DNA from: Dichotomicrobium sp964650735
GTDB taxonomy: Bacteria; Pseudomonadota; Alphaproteobacteria; Rhizobiales; Rhodomicrobiaceae
NCBI GenBank assembly: GCA_964650735.1
Contig: CAZYUT010000059.1
Location: 1-12,081, forward strand
DNA length: 12,081 bases
Direction: 5' to 3'
Part shown: in pieces, positions 1-7,191 of the stretch
Numbering within the stretch: position 1 is the stretch's first letter
Layout: every line of letters begins with the position of its first letter
The notes under the pieces: model-generated
Told to the model about the DNA's origin: nothing
What the model saw: the letters and a program-made list of their open reading frames with translations, nothing else
Database searches by the model: none
Made by a program: the position numbers and the translations under genes

Positions 1-440
1 CGAGCATTCACTTCCGTACCGGACCCCGGCGCGCCGACGGATACGCGCTTGCCTTTCAGATCGCTAAGGCTCTCGATACCGCTGCCTTGAAGCGTCACGA
101 TCTGGATCGCATTCGGATAAATGGATGCCAGCGCGCGCGCATCGACCGCGCGGCCTTCAAACGCGCCGGCACCCTCGTAAGCCGCGACGACCGTGTCGGC
201 CAGCGCGATCGCCAGATCGGCATCCTGGCGGGAGATCAGCGCCATGTTCTCGACCGATGCGCCGGTGACCTCAGCCGTGGCGGATGCGCCGTCAATATGC
301 TTGCCGATCAGCTCCGCCAAGCCGCCGCCATAGGGAAAGTAGGTGCCGCCGGTGCCGCCGGTGGCGATCGACAGATCCTGCGCCTTCGCCGGCACGGCCA
401 TGGCCAGCGCCATGCCGAACGCGATAAACAACCGCTTCAT
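1..440 (-). CDS. TAXI-family TRAP transporter solute-binding protein, N-terminal part (cut by window edge)
   Basis: The first 146 codons read on the minus strand from an ATG at 440; the rest lies left of base 1. Residues 1-20 are a typical Sec signal peptide: MKRLF start, hydrophobic core, and an AKA-Q cleavage site after about residue 20. The mature part begins DLSIATGGTGGTYFPYGGGL, the N-terminal signature of TAXI (TRAP-associated extracytoplasmic immunogenic) receptors. Further on it shows LISRQDADLAIALADT and a KGKRVSVGAPGSGTEVNAR segment, both family-typical. Such receptors bind organic acids, often glutamate-like or dicarboxylate ligands, in the periplasm and deliver them to a fused DctQM-type TRAP permease; the ligand here cannot be read. 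A strong Shine-Dalgarno (GGGAGGA, minus strand, 451-457) sits ten bases before the ATG and fixes the start. The permease gene would be expected further left. Family assignment is secure; completeness of the gene is unknown. Confidence 0.9.
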   Translation of the reverse strand, partial: MKRLFIAFGMALAMAVPAKAQDLSIATGGTGGTYFPYGGGLAELIGKHIDGASATAEVTGASVENMALISRQDADLAIALADTVVAAYEGAGAFEGRAVDARALASIYPNAIQIVTLQGSGIESLSDLKGKRVSVGAPGSGTEVNA

Positions 441-558
441 CAATTTCGCTTCCTCCCGTTTGTGCTTTCATCCAGCTTGTTTGCATCCAAGGCTTTGCGG
501 CGACCCAAGCAGCTTATCGTGCGCAGACACGCCTGCCACCGCGCCGCGAACCGCCGCG

Positions 559-587
559 ATCCTAGCGCCGCGCCCGCGCCATGACAA
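559..587 (-). promoter_or_regulatory. candidate sigma-70-type promoter for the TAXI receptor gene
   Basis: On the minus strand, TTGTCA (582-587, five of six matches to the -35 consensus) is followed after 17 bases by TAGGAT (559-564, four of six to the -10 consensus). It would start transcription near 552 and leave a leader of about 110 bases before the ATG at 440. The spacing is ideal, but the spacer is very GC-rich and no second line of evidence exists. The rest of the 441-624 gap shows only the receptor's ribosome-binding site and the hairpin after xthA. Confidence 0.35.
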
Positions 588-606
588 CGCATTGTGAGCG
601 AGTTTC

Positions 607-623
607 CTGAGCGCCGCGCTCAG
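607..623 (-). terminator. stem-loop just after xthA, possible terminator
   Basis: CTGAGCG and CGCTCAG form a perfect 7-bp stem with a 3-base loop. It begins one base beyond the xthA stop codon (625-627). There is no T-run after it on the minus strand, so it is not a classical intrinsic terminator. It could be a weak or Rho-assisted terminator, or an mRNA 3'-end stabiliser. Confidence 0.35.
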
Positions 624-624
624 A

Positions 625-1407
625 CTATAGTTCCAGTTGCGCCCAGACCGGCACATGATCCGACGGCTTCTGCCAGCTGCGCGGGGCCTTGTCGATGTCG
701 CAGGCCTTCAGCCGGTCGGCCGCCTGCGGCGAGAGCAGCAGATGGTCGATGCGGATGCCGTGGTTCTTGGGCCAGGCGTTGCCCTGATAATCCCAGAAGG
801 TATAACGATGCGGCTCGTCGCTGCTGGCGCGGAAAGCGTCGGTAAAGCCCAGGTGCAGGATCGCGCGGAAGGCATTGCGCGTTTCGGGCCGGAACAGCGC
901 ATCATCGCGCCAGGCGTCAGGATCATGGACATCCTCTTCGCCGGGAATGACGTTGTAGTCGCCAGCGAGCACGAGCGGCTCTTCATAGCCGAGCAGGTCC
1001 GCCGCGTGCGCCTTGAGCCGGGCCATCCAGTCGAGCTTGTAGTCGTATTTCGGCCCGTCTGCCGGATTGCCGTTCGGCAGGTAGATGGAGGCAACCCGCA
1101 CCACCCCGCCCTCGCGCGAAATGACCGCCTCCAGATACCGCGCCTGATCGTCGCCGTCATCGCCAGGCAGGCCGGGCGCAACATCCTCCATGGGGAATTT
1201 CGAGAGGATCGCAACGCCGTTATAGGTCTTCTGGCCATGCACGGCGATGTTGTAGCCAAGATCCTCGAAAGCCGCGTGCGGGAACGCGTCATCCGCGCAT
1301 TTCAGCTCCTGCAGGCAGGCGACATCCGGCGCAGCCTCGCGCAGCCAGCGCAAGACGTTGTCGCGCCGCACCTTGATCGAGTTGACGTTCCACGTGGCGA
1401 TTTTCAT
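625..1407 (-). CDS. xthA: exodeoxyribonuclease III
   Basis: A 260-residue protein of the ExoIII branch of the endonuclease/exonuclease/phosphatase fold: an AP endonuclease and 3'-5' exonuclease acting in base-excision repair. The family motifs occur in order: MKIATWNVNSIKVR at the N-terminus (N7), CLQELK with the metal-binding Glu34, YNGVAILSK at 62-70, SIYLPNGN with Tyr109, AGDYNVIP with Asp150 and Asn152, FWDYQGNAW, RIDHLLLS with Asp221, and SDHVPVWAQLEL with the catalytic Asp250-His251 pair. All catalytic residues are present and the length is normal. The reading frame stays open for 17 codons upstream, to 1458, but that extension (MEWFRRACACGD...) is not family-like, while MKIATWN is the classical ExoIII start, so I start at 1407. 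The ribosome-binding site is weak, with GGAG about 17 bases upstream. It is co-oriented with erpA, 123 bases away; co-transcription is possible. Confidence 0.95.
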   Translation of the reverse strand: MKIATWNVNSIKVRRDNVLRWLREAAPDVACLQELKCADDAFPHAAFEDLGYNIAVHGQKTYNGVAILSKFPMEDVAPGLPGDDGDDQARYLEAVISREGGVVRVASIYLPNGNPADGPKYDYKLDWMARLKAHAADLLGYEEPLVLAGDYNVIPGEEDVHDPDAWRDDALFRPETRNAFRAILHLGFTDAFRASSDEPHRYTFWDYQGNAWPKNHGIRIDHLLLSPQAADRLKACDIDKAPRSWQKPSDHVPVWAQLEL

Positions 1408-1499
1408 TGCCAAACAGCGACGGTCTCCACAGGCGCAAGCACGCCTGAACCACTCCACGGTATGGCGAGACTAGACCTTGCCTCAGCGCCGCGCTACAG

Positions 1500-1524
1500 G
1501 TGAAATCAGAAAGCCACAGGCTTG
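1500..1524 (-). terminator. weak terminator-like hairpin after erpA
   Basis: AAGCC (1511-1515) and GGCTT (1519-1523) pair around a 3-base loop, 7 bases past the erpA stop. On the minus strand the stem is followed by a T-rich stretch (TCTGATTTCA). The stem is only 5 bp and the T-tract is interrupted, so termination would be partial at best. The rest of 1408-1530 shows no convincing promoter for xthA. Confidence 0.3.
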
Positions 1525-1530
1525 GCGGCG

Positions 1531-1884
1531 CTATATGGAGAAGGAGGTGCCGCAGCCGCAGGAGGAGGTGGCGTTTGGATTCTGCACGGTGAAATGCGCG
1601 CCGATCAGGTCGTCGATGAAGTCGATCTCGGAACCGTCGAGGAATTGCAGTGAAACTGGATCGATGACGACCGTAGCGCCGTCGCGCTCGATGACAAGAT
1701 CATCGGCCTCCGCCTGCGAAACCAGATTGAAACCGTACTGGAAGCCGGAACAGCCGCCGCCATCCACGCTCACCCGGAGAATCGGGGTCGACGGCTCGGA
1801 CGCCACGATATGCGCAATGCGCTTTGCGGCACGCGCGGATAGGCCAACGGGCATATCGGATTCGGTCTTTCCGAGGGTGGTCAT
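1531..1884 (-). CDS. erpA: A-type iron-sulfur cluster carrier/insertion protein (ErpA/IscA/HesB family)
   Basis: A 117-residue cytosolic protein of the HesB/IscA/ErpA family, which receives Fe-S clusters from a scaffold and passes them to apo-enzymes. The three invariant cysteines are present: Cys45 in GGGCSGFQY, and Cys109 and Cys111 in SSCGCGTSFSI at the C-terminus. The DDLVIERDGATVVIDPVSLQFLDGSEIDF core is also typical. The CGCG(S/T)SFSI ending and the chromosomal setting (divergent from dgt, beside xthA, as in many Alphaproteobacteria) favour the ErpA-like branch, but IscA-type proteins are very close and the symbol is a best guess. The start is uncertain: the ATG at 1884 has no clear Shine-Dalgarno; an internal ATG at 1854 (MPVGLSARAAKRI) has GGAAAG about 13 bases upstream and would give 107 residues, the usual family length. 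The gene would be read from the promoter candidate at 1924-1952. Confidence 0.93.
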   Translation of the reverse strand: MTTLGKTESDMPVGLSARAAKRIAHIVASEPSTPILRVSVDGGGCSGFQYGFNLVSQAEADDLVIERDGATVVIDPVSLQFLDGSEIDFIDDLIGAHFTVQNPNATSSCGCGTSFSI

Positions 1885-1923
1885 GAGGGTTCAAGCCGCT
1901 TTCACATTCTGTCGCACGTCTTG

Positions 1924-1952
1924 AAGATGGACGGGGGGCCAGAGCATGTCAA
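1924..1952 (-). promoter_or_regulatory. candidate sigma-70-type promoter for erpA
   Basis: The minus strand carries a perfect -35 hexamer TTGACA (1947-1952), a 17-base spacer, and CATCTT (1924-1929; three of six -10 matches). It lies in the divergent erpA-dgt spacer and would give a leader of roughly 33 bases before the erpA ATG. Location and the -35 box are good; the -10 box is poor, though this is common in alphaproteobacterial promoters. No equally good promoter reading toward dgt was found. Confidence 0.4.
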
Positions 1953-2016
1953 TAATCACCGCGCGAACAGGGACAGCCTCTCGGGCGCGCCGCGTGCCGC
2001 GCGGAACCAATCCGTA

Positions 2017-3249
2017 ATGCCGATGGTTGATTATGCCGAAAGCAACGCGCCGCCGCTGCCCTATCCGCATGAGCTGGCGCCTTACGCGACGGATGCGACC
2101 TCTTCGCGCGGGCGCTTCCACCCCGAGCCGCCGAGCGCGGTGCGCACCGCCTTCCAGCGCGACCGCGACCGCATCATCCATTGCGCTGCCTTCCGCCGCC
2201 TCACCTACAAGACGCAGGTGTTCGTCTATCACGAGGGCGATCATTACCGCACGCGCCTGACCCATAGCCTTGAGGTCGCGCAGATCGCGCGCACGCTCGC
2301 GCGTTCGCTCAAGCTGGATGAGGATCTCGCCGAGACCATTTCGCTCGCGCATGACCTCGGCCACACGCCGTTCGGCCATGCCGGCGAGGACGCGCTGAAC
2401 GCTGCGATGGCCGAATTCGGCGGCTTCGATCACAACGCCCAGAGCCTGCGTATCGTCACGAAACTGGAAAGCCGTTATGCCGACTTCGACGGGTTGAACC
2501 TGACCTGGGAGACGCTTGAAGGTCTGGTGAAGCACAACGGCCCGTTGTTGCCGCCGGGGGAGGCGGACGTGACGACAGCGGACCTGCCCCACGCCATCAC
2601 CGTTTACTGCGCGCTGCACGATCTGGAGCTGGAGAGCTATGCCGGGGCGGAAGCGCAGATCGCGGCGCTGTCGGACGACATCGCGTACAACAATCACGAC
2701 ATCGACGACGGTCTGCGCGCAGGGCTGCTCAAGCTGGACCAGGTGGCGGAGGTGCCGCTGGCCGGCCGGCTGATCCGCGCTGTCCAGCACGACTATCCTG
2801 ACATTTGCCGGGACCGGCTGATCTACGAAGTCAACCGCCGCCTCATCACCGCGATGATCTTTGACCTGATGGAGGAGACCCGCCGCCGTCTCGCCGACCT
2901 GGCGCCGCGCAGCGCGGAGGACATTCGCCGCGCCACTATACCGGTTGCCAGCTTCTCCGACCGGATGCTTGCCGAGATCGCCGAGCTACGCCGCTTCCTT
3001 TTCGCGGAGCTTTACAGCCATCCGCGTATCGCCGACACGATGGCGCGGGCAAAAACCGTCCTCACGGACCTGTTTCAGCACTATATGCACTACCCGCAAG
3101 ATCTGGAGCCGGGCTGGCGCGAAATGGCGATCGACGCTGCGCCCAAAGACCGCGCCCGGTGCGTTTGCGACTTCATCGCCGGCATGACTGACCGCTTTGC
3201 TCTGCACATGCACGGCCGCCTGTTTGACGGGCGTACCGAATTGCGATAA
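2017..3249 (+). CDS. dgt: deoxyguanosinetriphosphate triphosphohydrolase-like protein
   Basis: A dNTPase of the HD-domain superfamily that cleaves dNTPs to deoxynucleosides and triphosphate, affecting nucleotide pools. From the ATG at 2017 it has 410 residues, normal for this short Dgt subfamily. Visible features: SRGRFHPEPPSAVRTAFQRDRDRIIHCAAFRRLTYKT-type N-terminus (written here in part: SRGR at 30-33, FQRDRDRIIH at 46-55), VFVYHEGDHYRTRLTHSLEV with metal ligand His83, AHDLGHTPFGHAGE with the His111-Asp112 pair, and SDDIAYNNHDIDDGL supplying the later Asp. Start choice: the frame is open back to a TTG at 1921, and an ATG at 1927 is also in frame, but those extra ~32 residues are not family-like. 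ATGs at 2017 and 2023 both fit; neither has a strong Shine-Dalgarno (GCGGAA lies some ten bases before 2017). It is divergent from erpA and followed after 125 bases by argS, as in many Rhizobiales. Confidence 0.94.
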   Translation: MPMVDYAESNAPPLPYPHELAPYATDATSSRGRFHPEPPSAVRTAFQRDRDRIIHCAAFRRLTYKTQVFVYHEGDHYRTRLTHSLEVAQIARTLARSLKLDEDLAETISLAHDLGHTPFGHAGEDALNAAMAEFGGFDHNAQSLRIVTKLESRYADFDGLNLTWETLEGLVKHNGPLLPPGEADVTTADLPHAITVYCALHDLELESYAGAEAQIAALSDDIAYNNHDIDDGLRAGLLKLDQVAEVPLAGRLIRAVQHDYPDICRDRLIYEVNRRLITAMIFDLMEETRRRLADLAPRSAEDIRRATIPVASFSDRMLAEIAELRRFLFAELYSHPRIADTMARAKTVLTDLFQHYMHYPQDLEPGWREMAIDAAPKDRARCVCDFIAGMTDRFALHMHGRLFDGRTELR

Positions 3250-3374
3250 CCGGACCAGCAAGCGGGCTTGACACAGGGCAAAGCGGGCGTCCCGAAGCAG
3301 GGCCGTGTCCTGTCCGGGCTGAATGCGGCAACTGTGGCCTGGCAAAGAGCGGAGCCGGGCGGAATCATGATCGG

Positions 3375-5132
3375 ATGAACATTTTCAGCCATTTCGAGGC
3401 GCGGGTGGCGGAAGCGGCAAAGGCGCTCGAAGCCGAGGGCGTCCTGCCCGCTGGCGCAAACACCGGCGCCGCATCCGTCGAGCCTCCGCGCGATCCGAGC
3501 CATGGCGATCTGGCCACCAACGCAGCGCTGGTGCTCGCCAAGCCGGCGGGGCTGAAACCGCGTGACCTTGCCGAAGCGTTCAAGGCCAAGCTGGAGACTG
3601 GCGCAGGCGTGAAGTCGGTCGAAATCGCCGGGCCGGGCTTCATCAACCTGACGCTAGAGGACAGCTTCTGGACCGGGCTGATCCGTGCGATCCTGGAGGC
3701 TGGCGCGGATTACGCCCGCTGCGGCATCGGCGCCGGCGCGAAGGTCAATGTCGAATATGTCTCCGCCAACCCGACCGGGCCGATGCATGTGGGCCATACG
3801 CGTTCGGCGGTCTTCGGCGATGCGCTGGCGAACCTGCTAGCCTTCACAGGCTACGACGTCACCCGCGAATACTACATCAACGACGCCGGTGCGCAGGTGG
3901 ACGTGCTGGCCCGGTCCGCCTATCTGCGCTATCGCGAGGCGCTGGGCGAGGAGATCGGCGAAATCCCGCAAGGCTTCTATCCGGGCGACTATCTGGTGCC
4001 GGTCGGCGTTGCGCTCGCGCAGGCGCACGGCGACGCGCTGCTTGAAGCCGACGAGGCGAAGTGGTTGCCGGTGGTGCGAGAGAAGGCTATCGCCATGATG
4101 ATGGACACGATCCGCGACGACCTCGCCGCGCTCGGCATCCATCACGACGTGTTCTTCTCCGAGAAGTCGCTGACCGAAGTTGAAGACAGGGTTGCCCAGA
4201 CCATCGCGGACCTCGAAGCCCAGGGTTACGTCTATCGTGGCCGTCTGGAGCCGCCGAAGGGCAAGCTGCCGGAGGACTGGGAAGACCGCGAGCAGCTTCT
4301 GTTCAAGGCCACCGACTTCGGCGACGATACCGACCGCCCGCTGGTGAAGGCCGACGGCAGCTACACCTATTTCGCTGCCGATATGGCTTACCATCGCGAC
4401 AAGTTCCAGCGCGGCTTTACGCAAATGATCGACGTCTGGGGCGCCGATCATGGCGGCTATATCAAGCGGATGCAGGCGGCGGTCAAGGCGCTCACGGGCG
4501 GCGAGGGCGAGTTGGACGTGAAAATCTGTCAGCTCGTCAAGCTGTTCCGCGGCGGCGAGCCGGTGAAGATGTCTAAGCGCGCTGGTACTTTCGTCACGCT
4601 GCGCGAGGTGGTCGACGAGGTCGGCGCGCCGTCGATCCGCTTCATGATGCTGTTCCGCAAGAACGATGCGCCGCTGGATTTCGACTTCGAGAAGGTGCAG
4701 GAGCAGTCCAAGGACAATCCGGTCTTTTATGTGCAGTACGCCCACGCGCGGGCGCAGTCGGTGTTCCGCAACGCGCAGGCTGATCTGCCCGATCTGGATA
4801 TCAGCCGTGATGCGCTGCTCGGGGCCGACCACAACTTGTTGACGGATGAATTTGAACTCACGTTGATCAAGCGGTTGGCGCATTTCCCGCGCACAATCGA
4901 AGCTGCGGCCCACGCCCATGAGCCGCACCGGATCGCGTTTTATCTACATGATGTCGCAAGTGACTTTCATGCGCTGTGGAATCGTGGCAAAGAGTCGCCA
5001 CAATCGAAATTTATCGTTGATAGTAACAAAAATGTAACCCTAGCGCGGCTGGCGCTCGTTGCCTCTGCCGCGGATGTGCTGCGGACCGGTCTGGGACTTC
5101 TCGGCGTCGAAGCCGTCAACGAAATGCGTTAA
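3375..5132 (+). CDS. argS: arginyl-tRNA synthetase
   Basis: A 585-residue class I aminoacyl-tRNA synthetase that charges tRNA-Arg in the cytosol. In order: an N-terminal Add1-like domain (about 1-115, with DPSHGDLATNAAL at 40-52 and GPGFINL at 86-92); the Rossmann catalytic domain with YVSANPTGPMHVGHTRSA, where HVGH (138-141) is the HIGH motif, and YTYFAADMAYHRDKF; VKMSKRAGTFVTL with the KMSKS-like loop at 398-402; and a C-terminal DALR anticodon-binding domain (about 455-585; YVQYAHARAQSVFRNAQ, FYLHDVASDFHALWNRGK). All signatures are intact and the length is normal. The ATG at 3375 is chosen because MNIFSHFEARV fits the family N-terminus; an ATG at 3367 is out of frame. The nearest Shine-Dalgarno-like sequence is weak (GGCGGAA). 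The 3250-3374 gap before it holds an isolated TTGACA (3268-3273) without a good -10 partner, and nothing else convincing. Confidence 0.98.
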   Translation: MNIFSHFEARVAEAAKALEAEGVLPAGANTGAASVEPPRDPSHGDLATNAALVLAKPAGLKPRDLAEAFKAKLETGAGVKSVEIAGPGFINLTLEDSFWTGLIRAILEAGADYARCGIGAGAKVNVEYVSANPTGPMHVGHTRSAVFGDALANLLAFTGYDVTREYYINDAGAQVDVLARSAYLRYREALGEEIGEIPQGFYPGDYLVPVGVALAQAHGDALLEADEAKWLPVVREKAIAMMMDTIRDDLAALGIHHDVFFSEKSLTEVEDRVAQTIADLEAQGYVYRGRLEPPKGKLPEDWEDREQLLFKATDFGDDTDRPLVKADGSYTYFAADMAYHRDKFQRGFTQMIDVWGADHGGYIKRMQAAVKALTGGEGELDVKICQLVKLFRGGEPVKMSKRAGTFVTLREVVDEVGAPSIRFMMLFRKNDAPLDFDFEKVQEQSKDNPVFYVQYAHARAQSVFRNAQADLPDLDISRDALLGADHNLLTDEFELTLIKRLAHFPRTIEAAAHAHEPHRIAFYLHDVASDFHALWNRGKESPQSKFIVDSNKNVTLARLALVASAADVLRTGLGLLGVEAVNEMR

Positions 5133-5230
5133 GAGCTATCGTGCGCGCAACCGTCGCGGGCAGGCCGTTGATGCGTCTGAAAAGTGCGGCCGGACAGCTT
5201 GATAACCGTTTTCAGGGCGAGGGGAACACT

Positions 5231-7153
5231 ATGCCACGATCAGACGACTCAAACGGAGTTCCGCCAGGGCGTCTCCGGCGGCCGCACCCTCAGCAGAAGG
5301 CGCGCGAGTGGGCAGCCGAGGATGGCGCTGCCAGAGACTGGCGCTATCCTGACCCGGCCGAGCGCTACAGCCACGGCCATGACAGCCACGGCCATGACAG
5401 CTACGCGACGCCGCCAGCACGCGATCCGTTCGCCGATGAGTGGCAGAGCGAGCCGGTGCGTGACGACGGCTTGGGGACTCCCGGCGGCTTTGACAGCGCT
5501 GACCGTGAGCCGTCGTGGTCCGATCAGCACGACCCCTTCGACTGGGACGCGCCCGACCCGCCCGCGGAAGCCGGCTGGCGTCCCACGCCCTACCGCGACG
5601 AGACCCCGGACGATGACGGCGACTTGTTCGCAGGCCGGGATCCCTGGGCCGCGCAGGACAATCCATTTCAGCCAGCGCGTCCTGCCCCTTCGGAGCAACC
5701 TGCGTCCGCGCGCGATGACAGCCTGTTCCGCCGCATTGACGGATCGGTACAGGAACCGGATCTCTCCGCCCTGACGCGCCGCGCGGCCCCGAGTTCTGGC
5801 CGCTTCGCTATGGATGACGGCCACGACCCGTCCGAACTGCGCGACCGCTTTTTTTCGCGCACAAGCGACTTCGACGAGCCGGCAACGGCCACGCACAGCA
5901 ATCCGCCACGCGGGAACATCTTTGACTTCGAGGCTCACCGCAACGAGGCGCGCCAAACCGAGGCCGATGACCCTTATAGCTGGGACACCTTCGAGGACGA
6001 GCCGGTCATGCCCGCGCCAGAGGCCGCCGCGCCAGCACATGAAGATCCTTACGCTGAAGATTACGATCCGTACGACCCGTATGCGGAGGAACCGCATCAC
6101 CAAGCCGACGAGGATGCCGACTTCCTCGACGACGAGGCGGACGTGTACGACGAGCCGGTTCAGCAGCCGAAAAGCCGCCGCAAGCTGATGGTGGCCGGCG
6201 TTCTGGTTGCTGCAGTCGCAACTGGCGGTACCGCGGCCTATCTCTATAAGAGCTTTCAGGACGGCAGCATCGGGAGCGGCGACGCGCCGACCCTTTTCGC
6301 CGATGACGGCCCGGTGAAGAGCGAACCCTCCGACCCAGGCGGCCGCGAGTTTCCCGATGGCAACAAGCAGATTTACGACCGGCTGACAGGCGACCCCGTC
6401 GAACCCGTGGAGGATGCGCAGGCCGGCGGCGGCGACGATGCCGGCACCACGGCGATTCCCGGCATTGTCACAACCGGCGCGCAGGCCACGGCGGACACGC
6501 TCGACGAGCGGATCGCGGCGGCGCTGCGCAGATCTTCCGGCGAGACGATGGATGATGGCTCGACTGCGGCGCCGGCCGACCCGAACTCGCCGCGCCCGGT
6601 GCGTACGCTGACGGTGCGCCCGGATGGATCTGTGGTTCCCTCTCAGGTCGCCACGCGGACCGCTCCGGAAAACATGCCGGACGATTCGCAGACCGTTACC
6701 ACGGCCGGCATCGTCGCGACCACTGGCACAGGAGCGCAAACCACGAGCGCGCCTGCCGCCGGCGCAACGGTTTCTCAAGCGGAGAGCGCCCCGGAAGCGG
6801 CGAGCCCTGCGCCACCCCCGGAGCCGCGTCCTGAAGAAACGCGCGTCGCTTCGGCCGAACCGGCGACAACCTCAAGCACACAGCCTGTGACAACCGCGGC
6901 AAACCCCTACTTCGTGCAGATCGCGGCGCGCCGCGATCAAACCTCGGCGCTGGCCGCCTTCGCTGATCTGCAGCAAAAGTATCCGACTATCCTCGACGGC
7001 TTGGCGCCGACCATCAAGCGGGCCGATCTGGGCGACAAGGGCATCTGGTACCGGCTCTGGGTCGGGCCGATGGACACGCGAGGCAATGCCCAGGATGTCT
7101 GCGAACAGTTGAAACAGGCTGGGCTTGGCGGCTGTTTCGTCCGCACGGAATAG
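5231..7153 (+). CDS. SPOR-domain single-pass membrane protein
   Basis: A 640-residue protein with three parts. Residues 1-316 are hydrophilic, acidic and rich in Asp, Pro and Tyr (many DPY/DPF/EDPY motifs), low-complexity and probably disordered in the cytoplasm. Residues about 320-338 (LMVAGVLVAAVATGGTAAYL), preceded by basic KSRRK, form one transmembrane helix. Residues 341-556 are a Pro/Ala/Thr-rich periplasmic linker, and 559-640 are a SPOR domain (PYFVQIAARRDQTSALAAF ... WYRLWVGPM ... CEQLKQAGLGGCFVRTE), which binds denuded septal glycan strands. The two SPOR cysteines could form a disulfide. The topology resembles FtsN-like and other division-associated SPOR proteins, but such a role is inference. 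The frame is open to a GTG at 5141, but the ATG at 5231 follows a strong Shine-Dalgarno (GAGGGGA, ten bases upstream), so that start is used. Its position between argS and nagZ recurs in Alphaproteobacteria and agrees with a cell-wall job. Confidence 0.88.
   Translation: MPRSDDSNGVPPGRLRRPHPQQKAREWAAEDGAARDWRYPDPAERYSHGHDSHGHDSYATPPARDPFADEWQSEPVRDDGLGTPGGFDSADREPSWSDQHDPFDWDAPDPPAEAGWRPTPYRDETPDDDGDLFAGRDPWAAQDNPFQPARPAPSEQPASARDDSLFRRIDGSVQEPDLSALTRRAAPSSGRFAMDDGHDPSELRDRFFSRTSDFDEPATATHSNPPRGNIFDFEAHRNEARQTEADDPYSWDTFEDEPVMPAPEAAAPAHEDPYAEDYDPYDPYAEEPHHQADEDADFLDDEADVYDEPVQQPKSRRKLMVAGVLVAAVATGGTAAYLYKSFQDGSIGSGDAPTLFADDGPVKSEPSDPGGREFPDGNKQIYDRLTGDPVEPVEDAQAGGGDDAGTTAIPGIVTTGAQATADTLDERIAAALRRSSGETMDDGSTAAPADPNSPRPVRTLTVRPDGSVVPSQVATRTAPENMPDDSQTVTTAGIVATTGTGAQTTSAPAAGATVSQAESAPEAASPAPPPEPRPEETRVASAEPATTSSTQPVTTAANPYFVQIAARRDQTSALAAFADLQQKYPTILDGLAPTIKRADLGDKGIWYRLWVGPMDTRGNAQDVCEQLKQAGLGGCFVRTE
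5369..5398 (+). repeat. two perfect 15-base tandem copies inside the SPOR protein gene
   Basis: AGCCACGGCCATGAC occurs twice in direct succession, in frame, encoding SHGHD-SHGHD (residues 47-56). It is the only exact tandem repeat I noticed in the window and looks like a slippage-derived duplication in a disordered region. Confidence 0.9.
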
Positions 7154-7191
7154 CGCGTCACGACCGCCACCGGCCAGGCGCGCCAAAAAGC

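Noticed and set aside
87..584. A 165-codon open frame on the plus strand
   Set aside because: It covers the TAXI receptor gene read in the wrong direction; the minus frame has a signal peptide, family signature and strong ribosome-binding site.
637..1503. A 288-codon open frame on the plus strand
   Set aside because: It is the complement of xthA, a clear full-length exonuclease III; the plus-strand product looks like no family I know.
1891..2790. A 299-codon open frame on the minus strand
   Set aside because: It is antisense to dgt, which carries all HD-domain ligands; the antisense product has no recognisable motif.
3268..3296. Possible argS promoter based on a perfect TTGACA at 3268-3273
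   Set aside because: At 16-18 bases spacing the downstream hexamer is GC-rich (around CCCGAA), with no resemblance to a -10 box.
3837..4928. A 363-codon open frame on the minus strand
   Set aside because: It is antisense to argS, whose catalytic motifs are intact in the plus frame; composition is that of a GC-rich shadow frame.
5249..6778. A 509-codon open frame on the minus strand
   Set aside because: It lies wholly antisense to the SPOR gene, is Arg/Val/Gly-rich with no recognisable domain, and is explained by the high GC content, which removes stop codons from the opposite frame.
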